Below, one piece after another: positions 34,935 to 42,279 of a DNA stretch of 64,000 nucleotides (position 1 is the stretch's first letter; each line of letters starts with the position of its first letter). The notes beneath the pieces were generated by a model. That model saw only the letters and a list, made by a program, of their open reading frames with translations, was not told the DNA's origin and did not search any database. Source of the stretch: Planctomycetota bacterium (GTDB lineage: Bacteria > Planctomycetota > Phycisphaerae > Phycisphaerales > UBA1924); NCBI GenBank assembly GCA_018968885.1, contig JAGWZK010000012.1, positions 42,520-106,519 on the forward strand, read 5' to 3'. A program made the translations under genes and the position numbers.

Positions 34935-36344
34935 TCAGCCGCGATACAGCCGCGCGAAGTCCGTCCAATATGTTGCGTACGTCTTGACGACGCAGCCGGG
35001 GTCATTGATCGTCACGTTCGGCCGCCTCAAGCCAATCAGCGCCAGTGACATCGCCATGCGATGATCGCGATACGTGTCAAACCCCACGGCAGGAGCACCC
35101 GCAGAGCAATCCACCCCTCCCTCAGGCGGCTTGATCAGCATCGCATCATCATCGCCAGCCACCGGAGACTCCACCCGCACACCGATCTTGGACAGTTCAT
35201 TCCTCAGCGCGGCAACGCGATCGGTCTCCTTCACGCGCAGCGTCCGAACGCCGCGGATGAACGTCTGCCCGTTCGCAAAGCAGGCCAGCGCCGCCAGAGT
35301 CATCACCGCATCTGGCATCCGCTCCATATCAATGCGCAGGGGAGTAAGTGTTCCATTGCCTCCCCCTACACCCCGCACGGTGAGCCCTTCAGGTCCGGCG
35401 CGGTATGCCGCCCCCATCTGCGCACACGCCACGGCAAACTTGGCATCCCCTTGCGTGCTCATCTCGGTGATCCCCGCGAGCGTGCACGACAATCCCGGCA
35501 CCAGCGCCGCCGCGGCCCAGAAGTACGTCGCCCCGCTGGCATCGGGCTCAATCTCCAGATCAAATGCCTGCAGGCGATCACGATTTTCGGGCGGTGCGAT
35601 ACGGATCACATGGCGATCATCACTCAAGCGCACCGTTGCGCCAAGCTGCTCCAGCATCGCCACTGTCATATCGATGTATGAGGGGCTGGTGATCGCCCCC
35701 ACCAGGCGAATCGTCACCCCGCCGGGCAGAAACGGCCCCAACATCAACAGCGCCGAGATGAACTGGCTCGATTGCGTGGTGGGAATATCCAGTCGAATCG
35801 AGCGCAACCCCGCCGGTGCCGACACGCGAATCGGCGGGCATGATGGCGAGCCCAGCGACTCTACCGTCGCCCCGCACTGACGCAGTGCCGAGACCAGTTC
35901 ACCGATCGGCCTCTCTCGCATCCGCGCATCGCCATCGATAGTGATCGGCGCATTCGAGAGCATCGATGCCGCGGCAAGAAATCGCGTCGCTGTACCGGCA
36001 TTACCCAGATCCAGCGTCAATCCGCTGGGTGGCGAAAATCTGCCGCCAGTTCCCTGAATGCTGAGCGTGTCCTCACCATTCAGCTCGATTCGCACGCCCA
36101 GCGCCCGCAGCGCTGCAAGCATGCGCTGAGCATCGTCCGCATCCACGAGCGCCGATCGCAGTGTGCTTCGCCCCTCAGCCAGCGCTGCCAGCAGCAGGGC
36201 GCGATTGGTCAAGCTCTTGGACCCCGGTGGGCGAATAGTGACCCGCCGACTGAGGGGTGCGCTGCCCAGCAGAGTGGGAATGCGCACCGACGCCGCGGCC
36301 AGCGCATCGGGCGGAAACGAATCTGGTGCGGAAGAGTGTGTCAC
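34935..36344 (-). CDS. aroA: 3-phosphoshikimate 1-carboxyvinyltransferase (EPSP synthase)
   Basis: Sixth step of the shikimate pathway. Both signature regions are clear: IRPPGSKSLTNRALLLAALA near the N-terminus with LDLGNAGTATRFLAAASML, and later RVKETDRVAALRNELSKIGV with YRDHRMAMSLALIGL. The substrate-binding Lys and the LGNAGTA loop are intact. At 469 residues it is slightly longer than average because of an N-terminal leader; the start is GTG at 36344. It converges with the amidohydrolase pair and lies upstream of a GroES-like gene on the same strand. Confidence 0.95.
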   Translation of the reverse strand: MTHSSAPDSFPPDALAAASVRIPTLLGSAPLSRRVTIRPPGSKSLTNRALLLAALAEGRSTLRSALVDADDAQRMLAALRALGVRIELNGEDTLSIQGTGGRFSPPSGLTLDLGNAGTATRFLAAASMLSNAPITIDGDARMRERPIGELVSALRQCGATVESLGSPSCPPIRVSAPAGLRSIRLDIPTTQSSQFISALLMLGPFLPGGVTIRLVGAITSPSYIDMTVAMLEQLGATVRLSDDRHVIRIAPPENRDRLQAFDLEIEPDASGATYFWAAAALVPGLSCTLAGITEMSTQGDAKFAVACAQMGAAYRAGPEGLTVRGVGGGNGTLTPLRIDMERMPDAVMTLAALACFANGQTFIRGVRTLRVKETDRVAALRNELSKIGVRVESPVAGDDDAMLIKPPEGGVDCSAGAPAVGFDTYRDHRMAMSLALIGLRRPNVTINDPGCVVKTYATYWTDFARLYRG

Positions 36345-36371
36345 GGAGGAAGATCAGTGTGCCGCGTCGAG

Positions 36372-36761
36372 TTACCCCACCGATTCGCGGCGGATCACCG
36401 CGACCACATCCTCAACCGGAATCACATACAGCCGGTTGTCCGCATCCAGATCAACGGGGATGGCGTTTTTGGGATTGAACAGCACACGGTCGTAGCGTGC
36501 AATTGGGTAGTCCAGATCCCGCTCCACCTGAGCAGAGATGGCGACGATGCGTCCGGTGATCGTGGGAATCTCGATCTTGTCGGGCAGGTGAATGCCGCTC
36601 TTTGTGGTCTTGCGGTCCTCGTCTTTGCGAATCAGGACGCGCTTGCCCATCGGCTCCACGACCTCAAGTGGTGGCAGAGAGGTCTTGGAGGCAGTGGCGT
36701 CTGCCGGTGTTTCGGCCGGGTTCTTACGAACGGATTTGTCGGGGCGTTCCGGCTTGGTCAT
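36372..36761 (-). CDS. GroES-like co-chaperonin protein
   Basis: A 129-residue protein. After a Lys/Pro-rich leader of about 35 residues comes a GroES-type beta-barrel pattern: VEPMGKRVLIRKDEDRKTT, then SGIHLPD (the start of the mobile loop region), TGRIVAISAQVE, and IPVEDVVAVIRR at the end. The mobile-loop hydrophobic triplet is not clearly the classical IVL, so it may not serve a standard GroEL. No groEL is adjacent. The ATG at 36761 is preferred over one at 36821. It is divergent from apt. Confidence 0.7.
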   Translation of the reverse strand: MTKPERPDKSVRKNPAETPADATASKTSLPPLEVVEPMGKRVLIRKDEDRKTTKSGIHLPDKIEIPTITGRIVAISAQVERDLDYPIARYDRVLFNPKNAIPVDLDADNRLYVIPVEDVVAVIRRESVG

Positions 36762-36812
36762 GGCGGAGTTTATGCGCTCTTGGCGATACCATGGGGCCAA
36801 GGAGTATGCTCG

Positions 36813-37331
36813 ATGCAGCAACTGTCTTCATTGATCCGCGATGTCGCCGATTTTCCAAAGCCCGGCATCGCCTTCAAGGATTTCACACCCCTGCTTGCAG
36901 ACCCGCGCGCCCTCGCACTCGCCGTCGAATTGATGGTGAACCCGTATCGCAAATCGCGGATTGATGTGGTGGTGGGGGCCGAGAGCCGCGGCTTCATCTT
37001 TGGTACCGCCATCGCGCAGGCCCTGTCGGCCGGGTTTGTGCCGATTCGCAAGCCCAAAAAGCTGCCCCGCGAAGTGCATCGCGTGACCTATGACCTGGAG
37101 TATGGGTCCGATACCGTGGAAATGCACGTCGATGCCCTGAAAGCAAGCGATCGTGTGCTCATCGTCGATGACCTCCTGGCTACCGGAGGCACCTTGGCGG
37201 CGTGCGCCCAACTGGTCGGCATGGCTCATGCACAGATCGTGGGCATCACCGTGCTGATCGAACTGGTGTCGCTTCGCGGCAGGGAAAAGCTCGTGTCTGC
37301 CGGTGAAGTGCACTCCGTATTGAAGTACTGA
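36813..37331 (+). CDS. apt: Adenine phosphoribosyltransferase
   Basis: Purine salvage: adenine plus PRPP to AMP. A 172-residue protein of usual length with FPKPGIAFKDFTPLLADP, VVVGAESRGFIFGTAIA, KLPREVHRVTYDLEYG and the PRPP loop VLIVDDLLATGGTLAA, all characteristic of Apt. AAGGAG eight bases before the ATG at 36813 fixes the start. Monocistronic, divergent from the GroES-like gene. Confidence 0.96.
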   Translation: MQQLSSLIRDVADFPKPGIAFKDFTPLLADPRALALAVELMVNPYRKSRIDVVVGAESRGFIFGTAIAQALSAGFVPIRKPKKLPREVHRVTYDLEYGSDTVEMHVDALKASDRVLIVDDLLATGGTLAACAQLVGMAHAQIVGITVLIELVSLRGREKLVSAGEVHSVLKY

Positions 37332-37421
37332 GTGAATAGCAAGCCAAAAATCCATAAGACCTATGAGTCTCATACGACCCATAGGTCCTATGTCCTTTCC
37401 TTCTCAACACTCAACACCTCC

Positions 37422-37453
37422 AAAAAGACAAGCCCCTCACCGAAGTGAGGGGC
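37422..37453 (-). terminator. Rho-independent terminator after the first TWQVS-family gene
   Basis: Stem GCCCCTCAC with GTGAGGGGC and a CGAA tetraloop (37432-37453), with an A-run at 37422-37426 that becomes the U-tract on the minus strand. It lies about 50 bases past the stop at 37501. Confidence 0.85.
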
Positions 37454-37500
37454 CTGTTGGAATCAACTGTGAATCAACTGTGCCGTGAGGCAACCGCTAA

Positions 37501-38217
37501 TTAGCGGCGGCGGCGGGCAGCAGCCAGACCACCGAGACCAGCGAGGGCCAAGGTGCCGGGGGTGGGGATCAGGACTTCAACGGTCGCGCCGATCTGAGCG
37601 GTCTGAGCGCGGGTGAAGTTGACCGAGGTGGCAACGCCAGCGTTGTAGATGCGGATGGGGGAGGCCGAGCCGGTGTTGCTGGAGAGGATCGCGCCGATGT
37701 TGCGAACGCCAGCGGTGCTGTCCACAGCGAAGTCGAAGGTGAGGAAGGTCACGGGGTTGCTGGTGTTCTGGTTGGTGAAGCTGTCAGCGACGGTGTCGCC
37801 GTCAGAGTCAATGTTCGCATCCTGGCCGATGGTCCACCAGTTGGTGTTGCTGCCGGGAGCGCCCGAGTCAGTCGAGCGGCTGAAGCGGATGTTGCCGCCG
37901 CCGAGGTTGGCGAAGGAACCGGCCTGAGCGCCGAGACCCTGGGTGAGGGGCTTGACGAGGTTGCTACCCGCATCGCCAGCGCCAGCGCCGGTGATCGAGC
38001 CGTCGAAGGTGATAGCGGCGAGAGCCGTGCCAGCAGCACCGGTCCAGCCGAGCTGACCGCGAACCTTGACCGAGCCAGCGCCGTTCAGAACAGCAGCGGA
38101 GCCCCAAGTCGCGCCACCATCGGTGGAGACCTGCCAGGTGACGACGGGAGCGCTGGTCTGAGCGCTAGCAGCAGCAGCGACACCAGCGACAACGAGAATC
38201 GACAGAACGTTCTTCAT
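37501..38217 (-). CDS. Secreted TWQVS-family protein with PTP-type PEP-CTERM-like tail
   Basis: A 238-residue protein with a signal peptide (MKNVLSILVVAGVAAAASAQ), then VTWQVSTDGGATWGSA near the mature N-terminus, and a C-terminal sorting-like tail: a short motif IPTPG, a hydrophobic helix LALAGLGGLAAA, and four arginines. This is the PEP-CTERM layout, with PTP in place of PEP. The middle is Gly/Ala/Asn/Ser-rich and contains SDGDTVADSF, a calcium-loop-like run. GGAGGAGAG precedes the ATG at 38217. It is the most divergent of four paralogues in this cluster: it lacks the GWVNPGQG motif of the others. Function unknown; likely cell-surface or matrix, and a probable exosortase client. Confidence 0.8.
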   Translation of the reverse strand: MKNVLSILVVAGVAAAASAQTSAPVVTWQVSTDGGATWGSAAVLNGAGSVKVRGQLGWTGAAGTALAAITFDGSITGAGAGDAGSNLVKPLTQGLGAQAGSFANLGGGNIRFSRSTDSGAPGSNTNWWTIGQDANIDSDGDTVADSFTNQNTSNPVTFLTFDFAVDSTAGVRNIGAILSSNTGSASPIRIYNAGVATSVNFTRAQTAQIGATVEVLIPTPGTLALAGLGGLAAARRRR

Positions 38218-38327
38218 GATCTTCTCTCCTCCAAAAACCTTGAAATAGGGGTGAAACTCCCCATCACATTGAGTCCGAAACACGCGTACGGCGTGCTTTG
38301 GTGACTTAGAACGAACACACAATAATC

Positions 38328-38345
38328 GAAGTGCCAACAAAAAGG
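38328..38345 (-). promoter_or_regulatory. Shared upstream element, copy 1
   Basis: gaagtgccaacaaaaagg on the plus strand, 111 bases before the start codon of the gene at 37501. Sixteen of 18 bases match the copy at 40928. Candidate promoter or operator element. The rest of the 357-base gap (38218-38574) is relatively A+T-rich; I see nothing else certain in it. Confidence 0.45.
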
Positions 38346-38574
38346 AAGGGTTTGAGCACATTTTCTTCGTTTTCAGCGCGAATCCAGTACTCTCTCTGGG
38401 TTTATCAGGCACTCATTGTCAAGAAACGCTTAAGTTCATGGCGTTTCAAGGGTTAATGACTTTTTTATCGGGCGTAATGGGCGTCGGTCAAGGGACATTT
38501 TGAGCACGCATGCAGCCCCTCGCGGTGTCGCCCCAGCTGATACTGGGCTGCAAATGTCAAAATGGGCAATTTGA

Positions 38575-39255
38575 TCATCCGCGTCGGCGATGTTTGAACG
38601 CGCCAGACATCAATACAGCAAGGACCGACGCCGGCGCAGGAATGACGCGAACTTCTGCGGCTGTGATCTCGACCACTCCAGCATTCATCCGCACCTGCGC
38701 GCCCGCGTTGGATGTGTACACCGACATGGCGCGGCCGGTTGCGAGGTTGTTGAAGATGTTGTAGATCGTGCGCGTCCCCACCTCATCACTTACCGCAAGC
38801 GTGTACGTGAAAACTACCGCAGGGTTCGAGGAATTGAAACTCGTGATGATCGTGGCCTGTCCTTGGCCAGGGTTCACCCAGCCACTCCCCGCTCCTGGTG
38901 CCGAAGTATCCGCGGCAGTGTCGATCTTGAGGCCGTCGGCGTACTCCGTCGCCACCAGAGTCTGCGCTGCAAAGTTGAAAGGGCTCGGTCGCGCGATGTT
39001 GGAAACAGCGTCTCCTGAGCGTGCTCCTTGAATCACCCCATCAAATTGTGAGCCGCCAAAGCCAAGCGCATCAGGAACGAAACTCCACCCCATCACCAGC
39101 CGCACCCGAAGGGTTTGCGGGGCTTGCAATGTCAGGTCGCTGGTCCACGTTGTTCCGTCATCTGCTGAGACTTGCCACGTCGCCGTTCCGGATTGGGCGA
39201 GGGTTGACGCGCAGCACGCAGAAAGAGAGCAGAGCGCAGAGGCACACCGGTTCAC
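38575..39255 (-). CDS. Secreted TWQVS-family protein with PAP-type tail
   Basis: A 226-residue protein: signal peptide (ALCSLSACCASTLAQ), TWQVSADDGTTW, RPSPFNFAAQTLVATEYADG, GWVNPGQG, and a tail IPAPASVLAVLMSGAFKHRR that keeps the motif-helix-basic layout in a weaker form. Its start overlaps the stop of the upstream paralogue by four bases, so the two are translated from one message. It shares the RPSPF-FAAQTLVA block with the genes at 39252 and 40151. Confidence 0.78.
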   Translation of the reverse strand: MNRCASALCSLSACCASTLAQSGTATWQVSADDGTTWTSDLTLQAPQTLRVRLVMGWSFVPDALGFGGSQFDGVIQGARSGDAVSNIARPSPFNFAAQTLVATEYADGLKIDTAADTSAPGAGSGWVNPGQGQATIITSFNSSNPAVVFTYTLAVSDEVGTRTIYNIFNNLATGRAMSVYTSNAGAQVRMNAGVVEITAAEVRVIPAPASVLAVLMSGAFKHRRRG

Positions 39256-39932
39256 GTCTCAACCCTCCGACGACGGCGGCAAGCGATTGCGCACACCAGC
39301 GGGACAAGTGATGCGGCGGCAGGCGTTGGAATCACCGTGATGGTGGCGGTGTTGATGGTGACTTGATTGGCGCTGAAGCGGTACACGCTGTTGGGGTTGG
39401 TGTAAATCGCCATCGCCCTGCCGGAGGACGGATTGAAAACATGGCTGATCAGGCGAGTTCCCTGATCGACACTGGCATGCAAGGTGTATGTGAAGACAAC
39501 TGCGGGATTTGATGTATTAGGGATGCCGCCGTCGGGGCTTCCCTGGCCAGGATTCACCCAGCCAGATCCCAGCCCCGGCGTATTGTTATCGCCGGCGGCA
39601 TCGATCTTGATTCCCTCTGAGTATAAGGATGCCACCAGCGTTTGTGCCGCGAAGGCAAAGGGTGAAGGACGAAGAATATCAGCGACCGCATCACCGATAG
39701 AAGTGGTGATGATAAAGGCATCGAGTTGCGAGCCGCCATAACACACCGCGTTAGGAATTCCCGACCATGACATGACGAGCCGCACGCGAATCGGCTGAGG
39801 TGATTCGATGGTGACGGCCGCGCCCCAAGTGGCACCGTTGTCGGCAGAGACTTGCCATGTCGCTGTGCCAGTTTGAGCGATGCTGGTCGAAGCCAGTCCG
39901 GCGATCAGTGCAAGAGGTGCGAGTGAGTTCAT
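39252..39932 (-). CDS. Secreted TWQVS-family protein with PTP-type tail
   Basis: A 226-residue protein: signal peptide (MNSLAPLALIAGLASTSIAQ), TWQVSADNGATW, GGSQLDAFI, RPSPFAFAAQTLVASLYSEG, GWVNPGQG, and a tail IPTPAAASLVPLVCAIACRR followed by more arginines. GGAG before the ATG at 39932 sets the start (a TTG one codon earlier is possible). It is translationally coupled to the paralogue downstream. A copy of the shared upstream element lies at 40011. Confidence 0.78.
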   Translation of the reverse strand: MNSLAPLALIAGLASTSIAQTGTATWQVSADNGATWGAAVTIESPQPIRVRLVMSWSGIPNAVCYGGSQLDAFIITTSIGDAVADILRPSPFAFAAQTLVASLYSEGIKIDAAGDNNTPGLGSGWVNPGQGSPDGGIPNTSNPAVVFTYTLHASVDQGTRLISHVFNPSSGRAMAIYTNPNSVYRFSANQVTINTATITVIPTPAAASLVPLVCAIACRRRRRVET

Positions 39933-40010
39933 CAAATTCTCCGACTGCAGATTTGGTGATTGCCGGACTCATGCATGACTGTGATGTTGTAATTGTGCGC
40001 TATGGGACGT

Positions 40011-40026
40011 GAATTGCCCACAAAAC
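40011..40026 (-). promoter_or_regulatory. Shared upstream element, copy 2
   Basis: gaattgcccacaaaac on the plus strand, about 79 bases before the start codon at 39932; it matches the copies at 38328 and 40928 over gaa-tgccca-c-aaaa. Confidence 0.4.
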
Positions 40027-40049
40027 GCGGAGTGCCGCGGCGAAACGCC

Positions 40050-40087
40050 AAAAAAGACAAGACCCCGCGAGCGAAACTCGCGGGGCC
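40050..40087 (-). terminator. Rho-independent terminator after the fourth TWQVS-family gene
   Basis: Perfect 9-bp stem CCCCGCGAG with CTCGCGGGG, loop CGAAA (40063-40085), and an A-run at 40050-40055 giving a U-tract on the minus strand. It sits 66 bases past the stop at 40151. Confidence 0.88.
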
Positions 40088-40150
40088 TTTGGGTCATTCA
40101 GATCTGAGTGGAAAGCCGAATACCAGCTCGAAACTCAGGATCAGCCGCAA

Positions 40151-40825
40151 TTAGCGGCGGCGGCGGGCAGCAGCCAGACCACCGAGGCCAGCGAGGGCCA
40201 GCGTGCCGGGGGTCGGGATGAGGGTGATGGAGGCCGTGTTGATCGCGACAGCGGGAGCGTTGAGGCGGACCTGGGCGCCAGCGGCGCTGGTGTAGACCGA
40301 GAGAGCGCGGCCGGTGGTCTGGTTGAAGACGTTGCCGATGGTGCGGCTGCCGGTGCCGTCGAAGTTCAGGGTGTAGGCGAAGACAACGACGGGGTTGCCG
40401 GTGTTGAAGTTGGTGCCGATGCCGTCGAGAGAGCCCTGACCGGGGTTGACCCAGCCGGTGCCGGCGCCGGGGGCGGCGACGTCAGCGGAGGTGTCGATCT
40501 TGATGCCGCCGGCGTAGGCCGAGGCAACGAGGGTCTGAGCAGCGAAGTTGAAGGGCGAGGGGCGGTTGATGCCGCTGACCGAGTCACCGGCGGTGCCGCC
40601 GACGATCAGGGCGTCGAACTGCGAGCCACCGAAGCCGAGGCTGTTGGCGATGCCCGACCAAGCGAAGGAAGCGCGGACCTGAACAGCCGCAGCGCCGTTG
40701 ACGGCAGCAGCGTTGCTCCAGGTAGCGCCGCCGTCGGTCGAGACCTGCCAGGTCAGCGAGCCGGACTGGGCGTTAGCAGCGGCAGCGATGCCGGCGACAG
40801 CGATAAGGCCAAGGAAGTTCTTCAT
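40151..40825 (-). CDS. Secreted TWQVS-family protein with PTP-type PEP-CTERM-like tail
   Basis: A 224-residue protein: signal peptide (MKNFLGLIAVAGIAAAANAQ), LTWQVSTDGGATWSNAAAV, GGSQFDALIVGG, RPSPFNFAAQTLVASAYAGG, GWVNPGQGS, and a tail IPTPG-LALAGLGGLAAA-RRRR that is identical in protein and nearly identical in DNA to the tail of the gene at 37501. The ATG at 40825 follows a GAGGAGATTGTAAT-type leader. The gene has its own terminator and upstream element, so it is probably a separate transcript. Surface or matrix role inferred only. Confidence 0.8.
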   Translation of the reverse strand: MKNFLGLIAVAGIAAAANAQSGSLTWQVSTDGGATWSNAAAVNGAAAVQVRASFAWSGIANSLGFGGSQFDALIVGGTAGDSVSGINRPSPFNFAAQTLVASAYAGGIKIDTSADVAAPGAGTGWVNPGQGSLDGIGTNFNTGNPVVVFAYTLNFDGTGSRTIGNVFNQTTGRALSVYTSAAGAQVRLNAPAVAINTASITLIPTPGTLALAGLGGLAAARRRR

Positions 40826-40927
40826 ATTACAATCTCCTCACGTAACCAGTTGTTTCCGAGCGATTCAGGCCACTTGGCTGAACGACCCGCTCGATGATTC
40901 CGTATGAAAATGTGCATCATGGACGGG

Positions 40928-40945
40928 GAAGTGCCCACCAAAAGG
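40928..40945 (-). promoter_or_regulatory. Shared upstream element, copy 3
   Basis: gaagtgcccaccaaaagg on the plus strand, 103 bases before the start codon at 40825. Downstream on the minus strand, CGTCCATGATGCACA also resembles the sequence after copy 2. The rest of the 286-base gap (40826-41111) shows nothing I can name. Confidence 0.45.
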
Positions 40946-41111
40946 GAAAAGAAAATCCGCTTTTTTTGCACGTTCGGTGCTTCACAGGGTGTTTTTCGAG
41001 ACCATCGCGCCAGCAAAATCCGAACAAAGTAGGGTGGCGCATGTTCTCGGACGCGATTTTGCGCGAAACAGGCAGTTCAGGCGGTGTGTTCGCCGGCTGA
41101 ATGAATATGAA

Positions 41112-41140
41112 GAACCCCCGTGCATGTGCGTCGGGGGTTC
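41112..41140 (-). terminator. Hairpin downstream of thyX
   Basis: Stem GAACCCCCG with CGGGGGTTC, 11-base loop, 28 bases past the thyX stop. The tail on the minus strand is ttcatattcattc, U-rich but not a run, so termination is likely but weaker. Confidence 0.6.
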
Positions 41141-41167
41141 AAGATAGGTGTGGATTGCGGGAATGAA

Positions 41168-42184
41168 TTACAGCCCCAGCGAGGCCCGCTTGGTGTCCCA
41201 TTCGGCCTGTTCACGCTTATTTGTCGTATTGAGGGTGCCGCTGCCTCCGGAACGAAGCTCGCGGATGGCTTGGATTTCTAGGGCGGAAAGGTGCAAGGCG
41301 TTGAATTCGTAGTCCTTCCACGCCTCGACGGTGTGGGGGACGATGGGCTCGATGAGGTCGAGCATGGCCTGGGCATAGGCCCGGATTTCGAGTTGGGCGT
41401 GAGAATCGAGACGTAAGCTGATGAATCGCAGGATGTTGTGGAGGTCGCACTTCCAATACCACTCGGTGTAGACGTTGACGGGAAGGCCCATGCGGGCAAG
41501 CTCGCGGGAAACACCTTGCTCGGTCAGGGAAAGGTACTTGCCGTAGAGGGTCTCGACATGATCCAAGAAGGCGAGAAAGTCCTGGGCGGTCTTGATCTGC
41601 TGCTCGTCGCTGACGTTGAAGGTCTGCTCGCCACCCTGGCGGTTAGAGGCGGATTGCTTGCGGACGGATTCCAGCGAGGGCTTGTAAAAGCGGTCTTTGA
41701 CGATGGAATAGCGGGCCGAGTATTCGTTGACGTTGGCGGTGCGGTGGCGGATCCACTGCCGGGCGATGAAGATGGGCATGGCGATGTGGAATTTGAATTC
41801 CACCATCTCAAATGGAGTGGTGTGGCGATGGCGAAGGAGGTAGCGGATGAGGCCGCGATCTTCGTTGATCTGCTTGGTTCCGGCCCCGTACGAAACGCGG
41901 GCGGCCTGCACGATGGCTTGGTCGGCGGTGTACCCCTCAGGGACAAGCCGCGGCATGGCGTCCACCAGGGCCACAAAGCCGTGGTCTAGCACCTTGAACT
42001 CGCGGCGGGCGGCACCCCCCATGACGTCACGCTGGGGGCCTTCGGGGGCGGTTTCGGTGATCGAGGCGGACATCAGGGCTCGGACGGGATCGGCAGATGG
42101 CACGTGAGGGGGCTTCACATCGACCTGGATGGGTTGCAGGGGAGAAGTAGTGGTAGCGGCGGTGGAGGAGGAGAGGTCTGCCAT
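41168..42184 (-). CDS. thyX: FAD-dependent thymidylate synthase
   Basis: Makes dTMP from dUMP with FADH2-mediated reduction. The ThyX motif R-H-R-x(7)-S-x-R is intact as RHRTANVNEYSARYS, with LLRHRHTTPFEMVEFKFHIA before it and LRLDSHAQLEIRAYAQAM later. At 338 residues it is longer than usual (about 220-250). The excess is an N-terminal Ser/Thr/Pro-rich leader of about 60 residues plus an insert after the motif. ATG at 42184. No thyA is seen in the window. Confidence 0.95.
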   Translation of the reverse strand: MADLSSSTAATTTSPLQPIQVDVKPPHVPSADPVRALMSASITETAPEGPQRDVMGGAARREFKVLDHGFVALVDAMPRLVPEGYTADQAIVQAARVSYGAGTKQINEDRGLIRYLLRHRHTTPFEMVEFKFHIAMPIFIARQWIRHRTANVNEYSARYSIVKDRFYKPSLESVRKQSASNRQGGEQTFNVSDEQQIKTAQDFLAFLDHVETLYGKYLSLTEQGVSRELARMGLPVNVYTEWYWKCDLHNILRFISLRLDSHAQLEIRAYAQAMLDLIEPIVPHTVEAWKDYEFNALHLSALEIQAIRELRSGGSGTLNTTNKREQAEWDTKRASLGL

Positions 42185-42234
42185 GGGGTCAGCAGGGTAC
42201 CTCAGGCGCGGAAGATGCGCTAGGAACTGACAGT

Positions 42235-42266
42235 AAGTTGAAAGTCAAAAGTTGAAAGTCAAAAGA
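42235..42266. repeat. TTGAAAGTC-type short repeat, tandem
   Basis: Two tandem copies of AAGTTGAAAGTCAAA in the gap between the TPR-PDZ gene and thyX. The same unit recurs at 5521, 20350 and 43829. Confidence 0.6.
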
Positions 42267-42279
42267 CGGAGAGAGGCGG

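Noticed and set aside
38320..38345. Sigma-54 promoter (TTGGCAC-N5-TTATT) upstream of the first TWQVS gene
   Set aside because: The -12 GC doublet is missing and the same position in the paralogues does not keep the -24 GG/-12 GC pattern.
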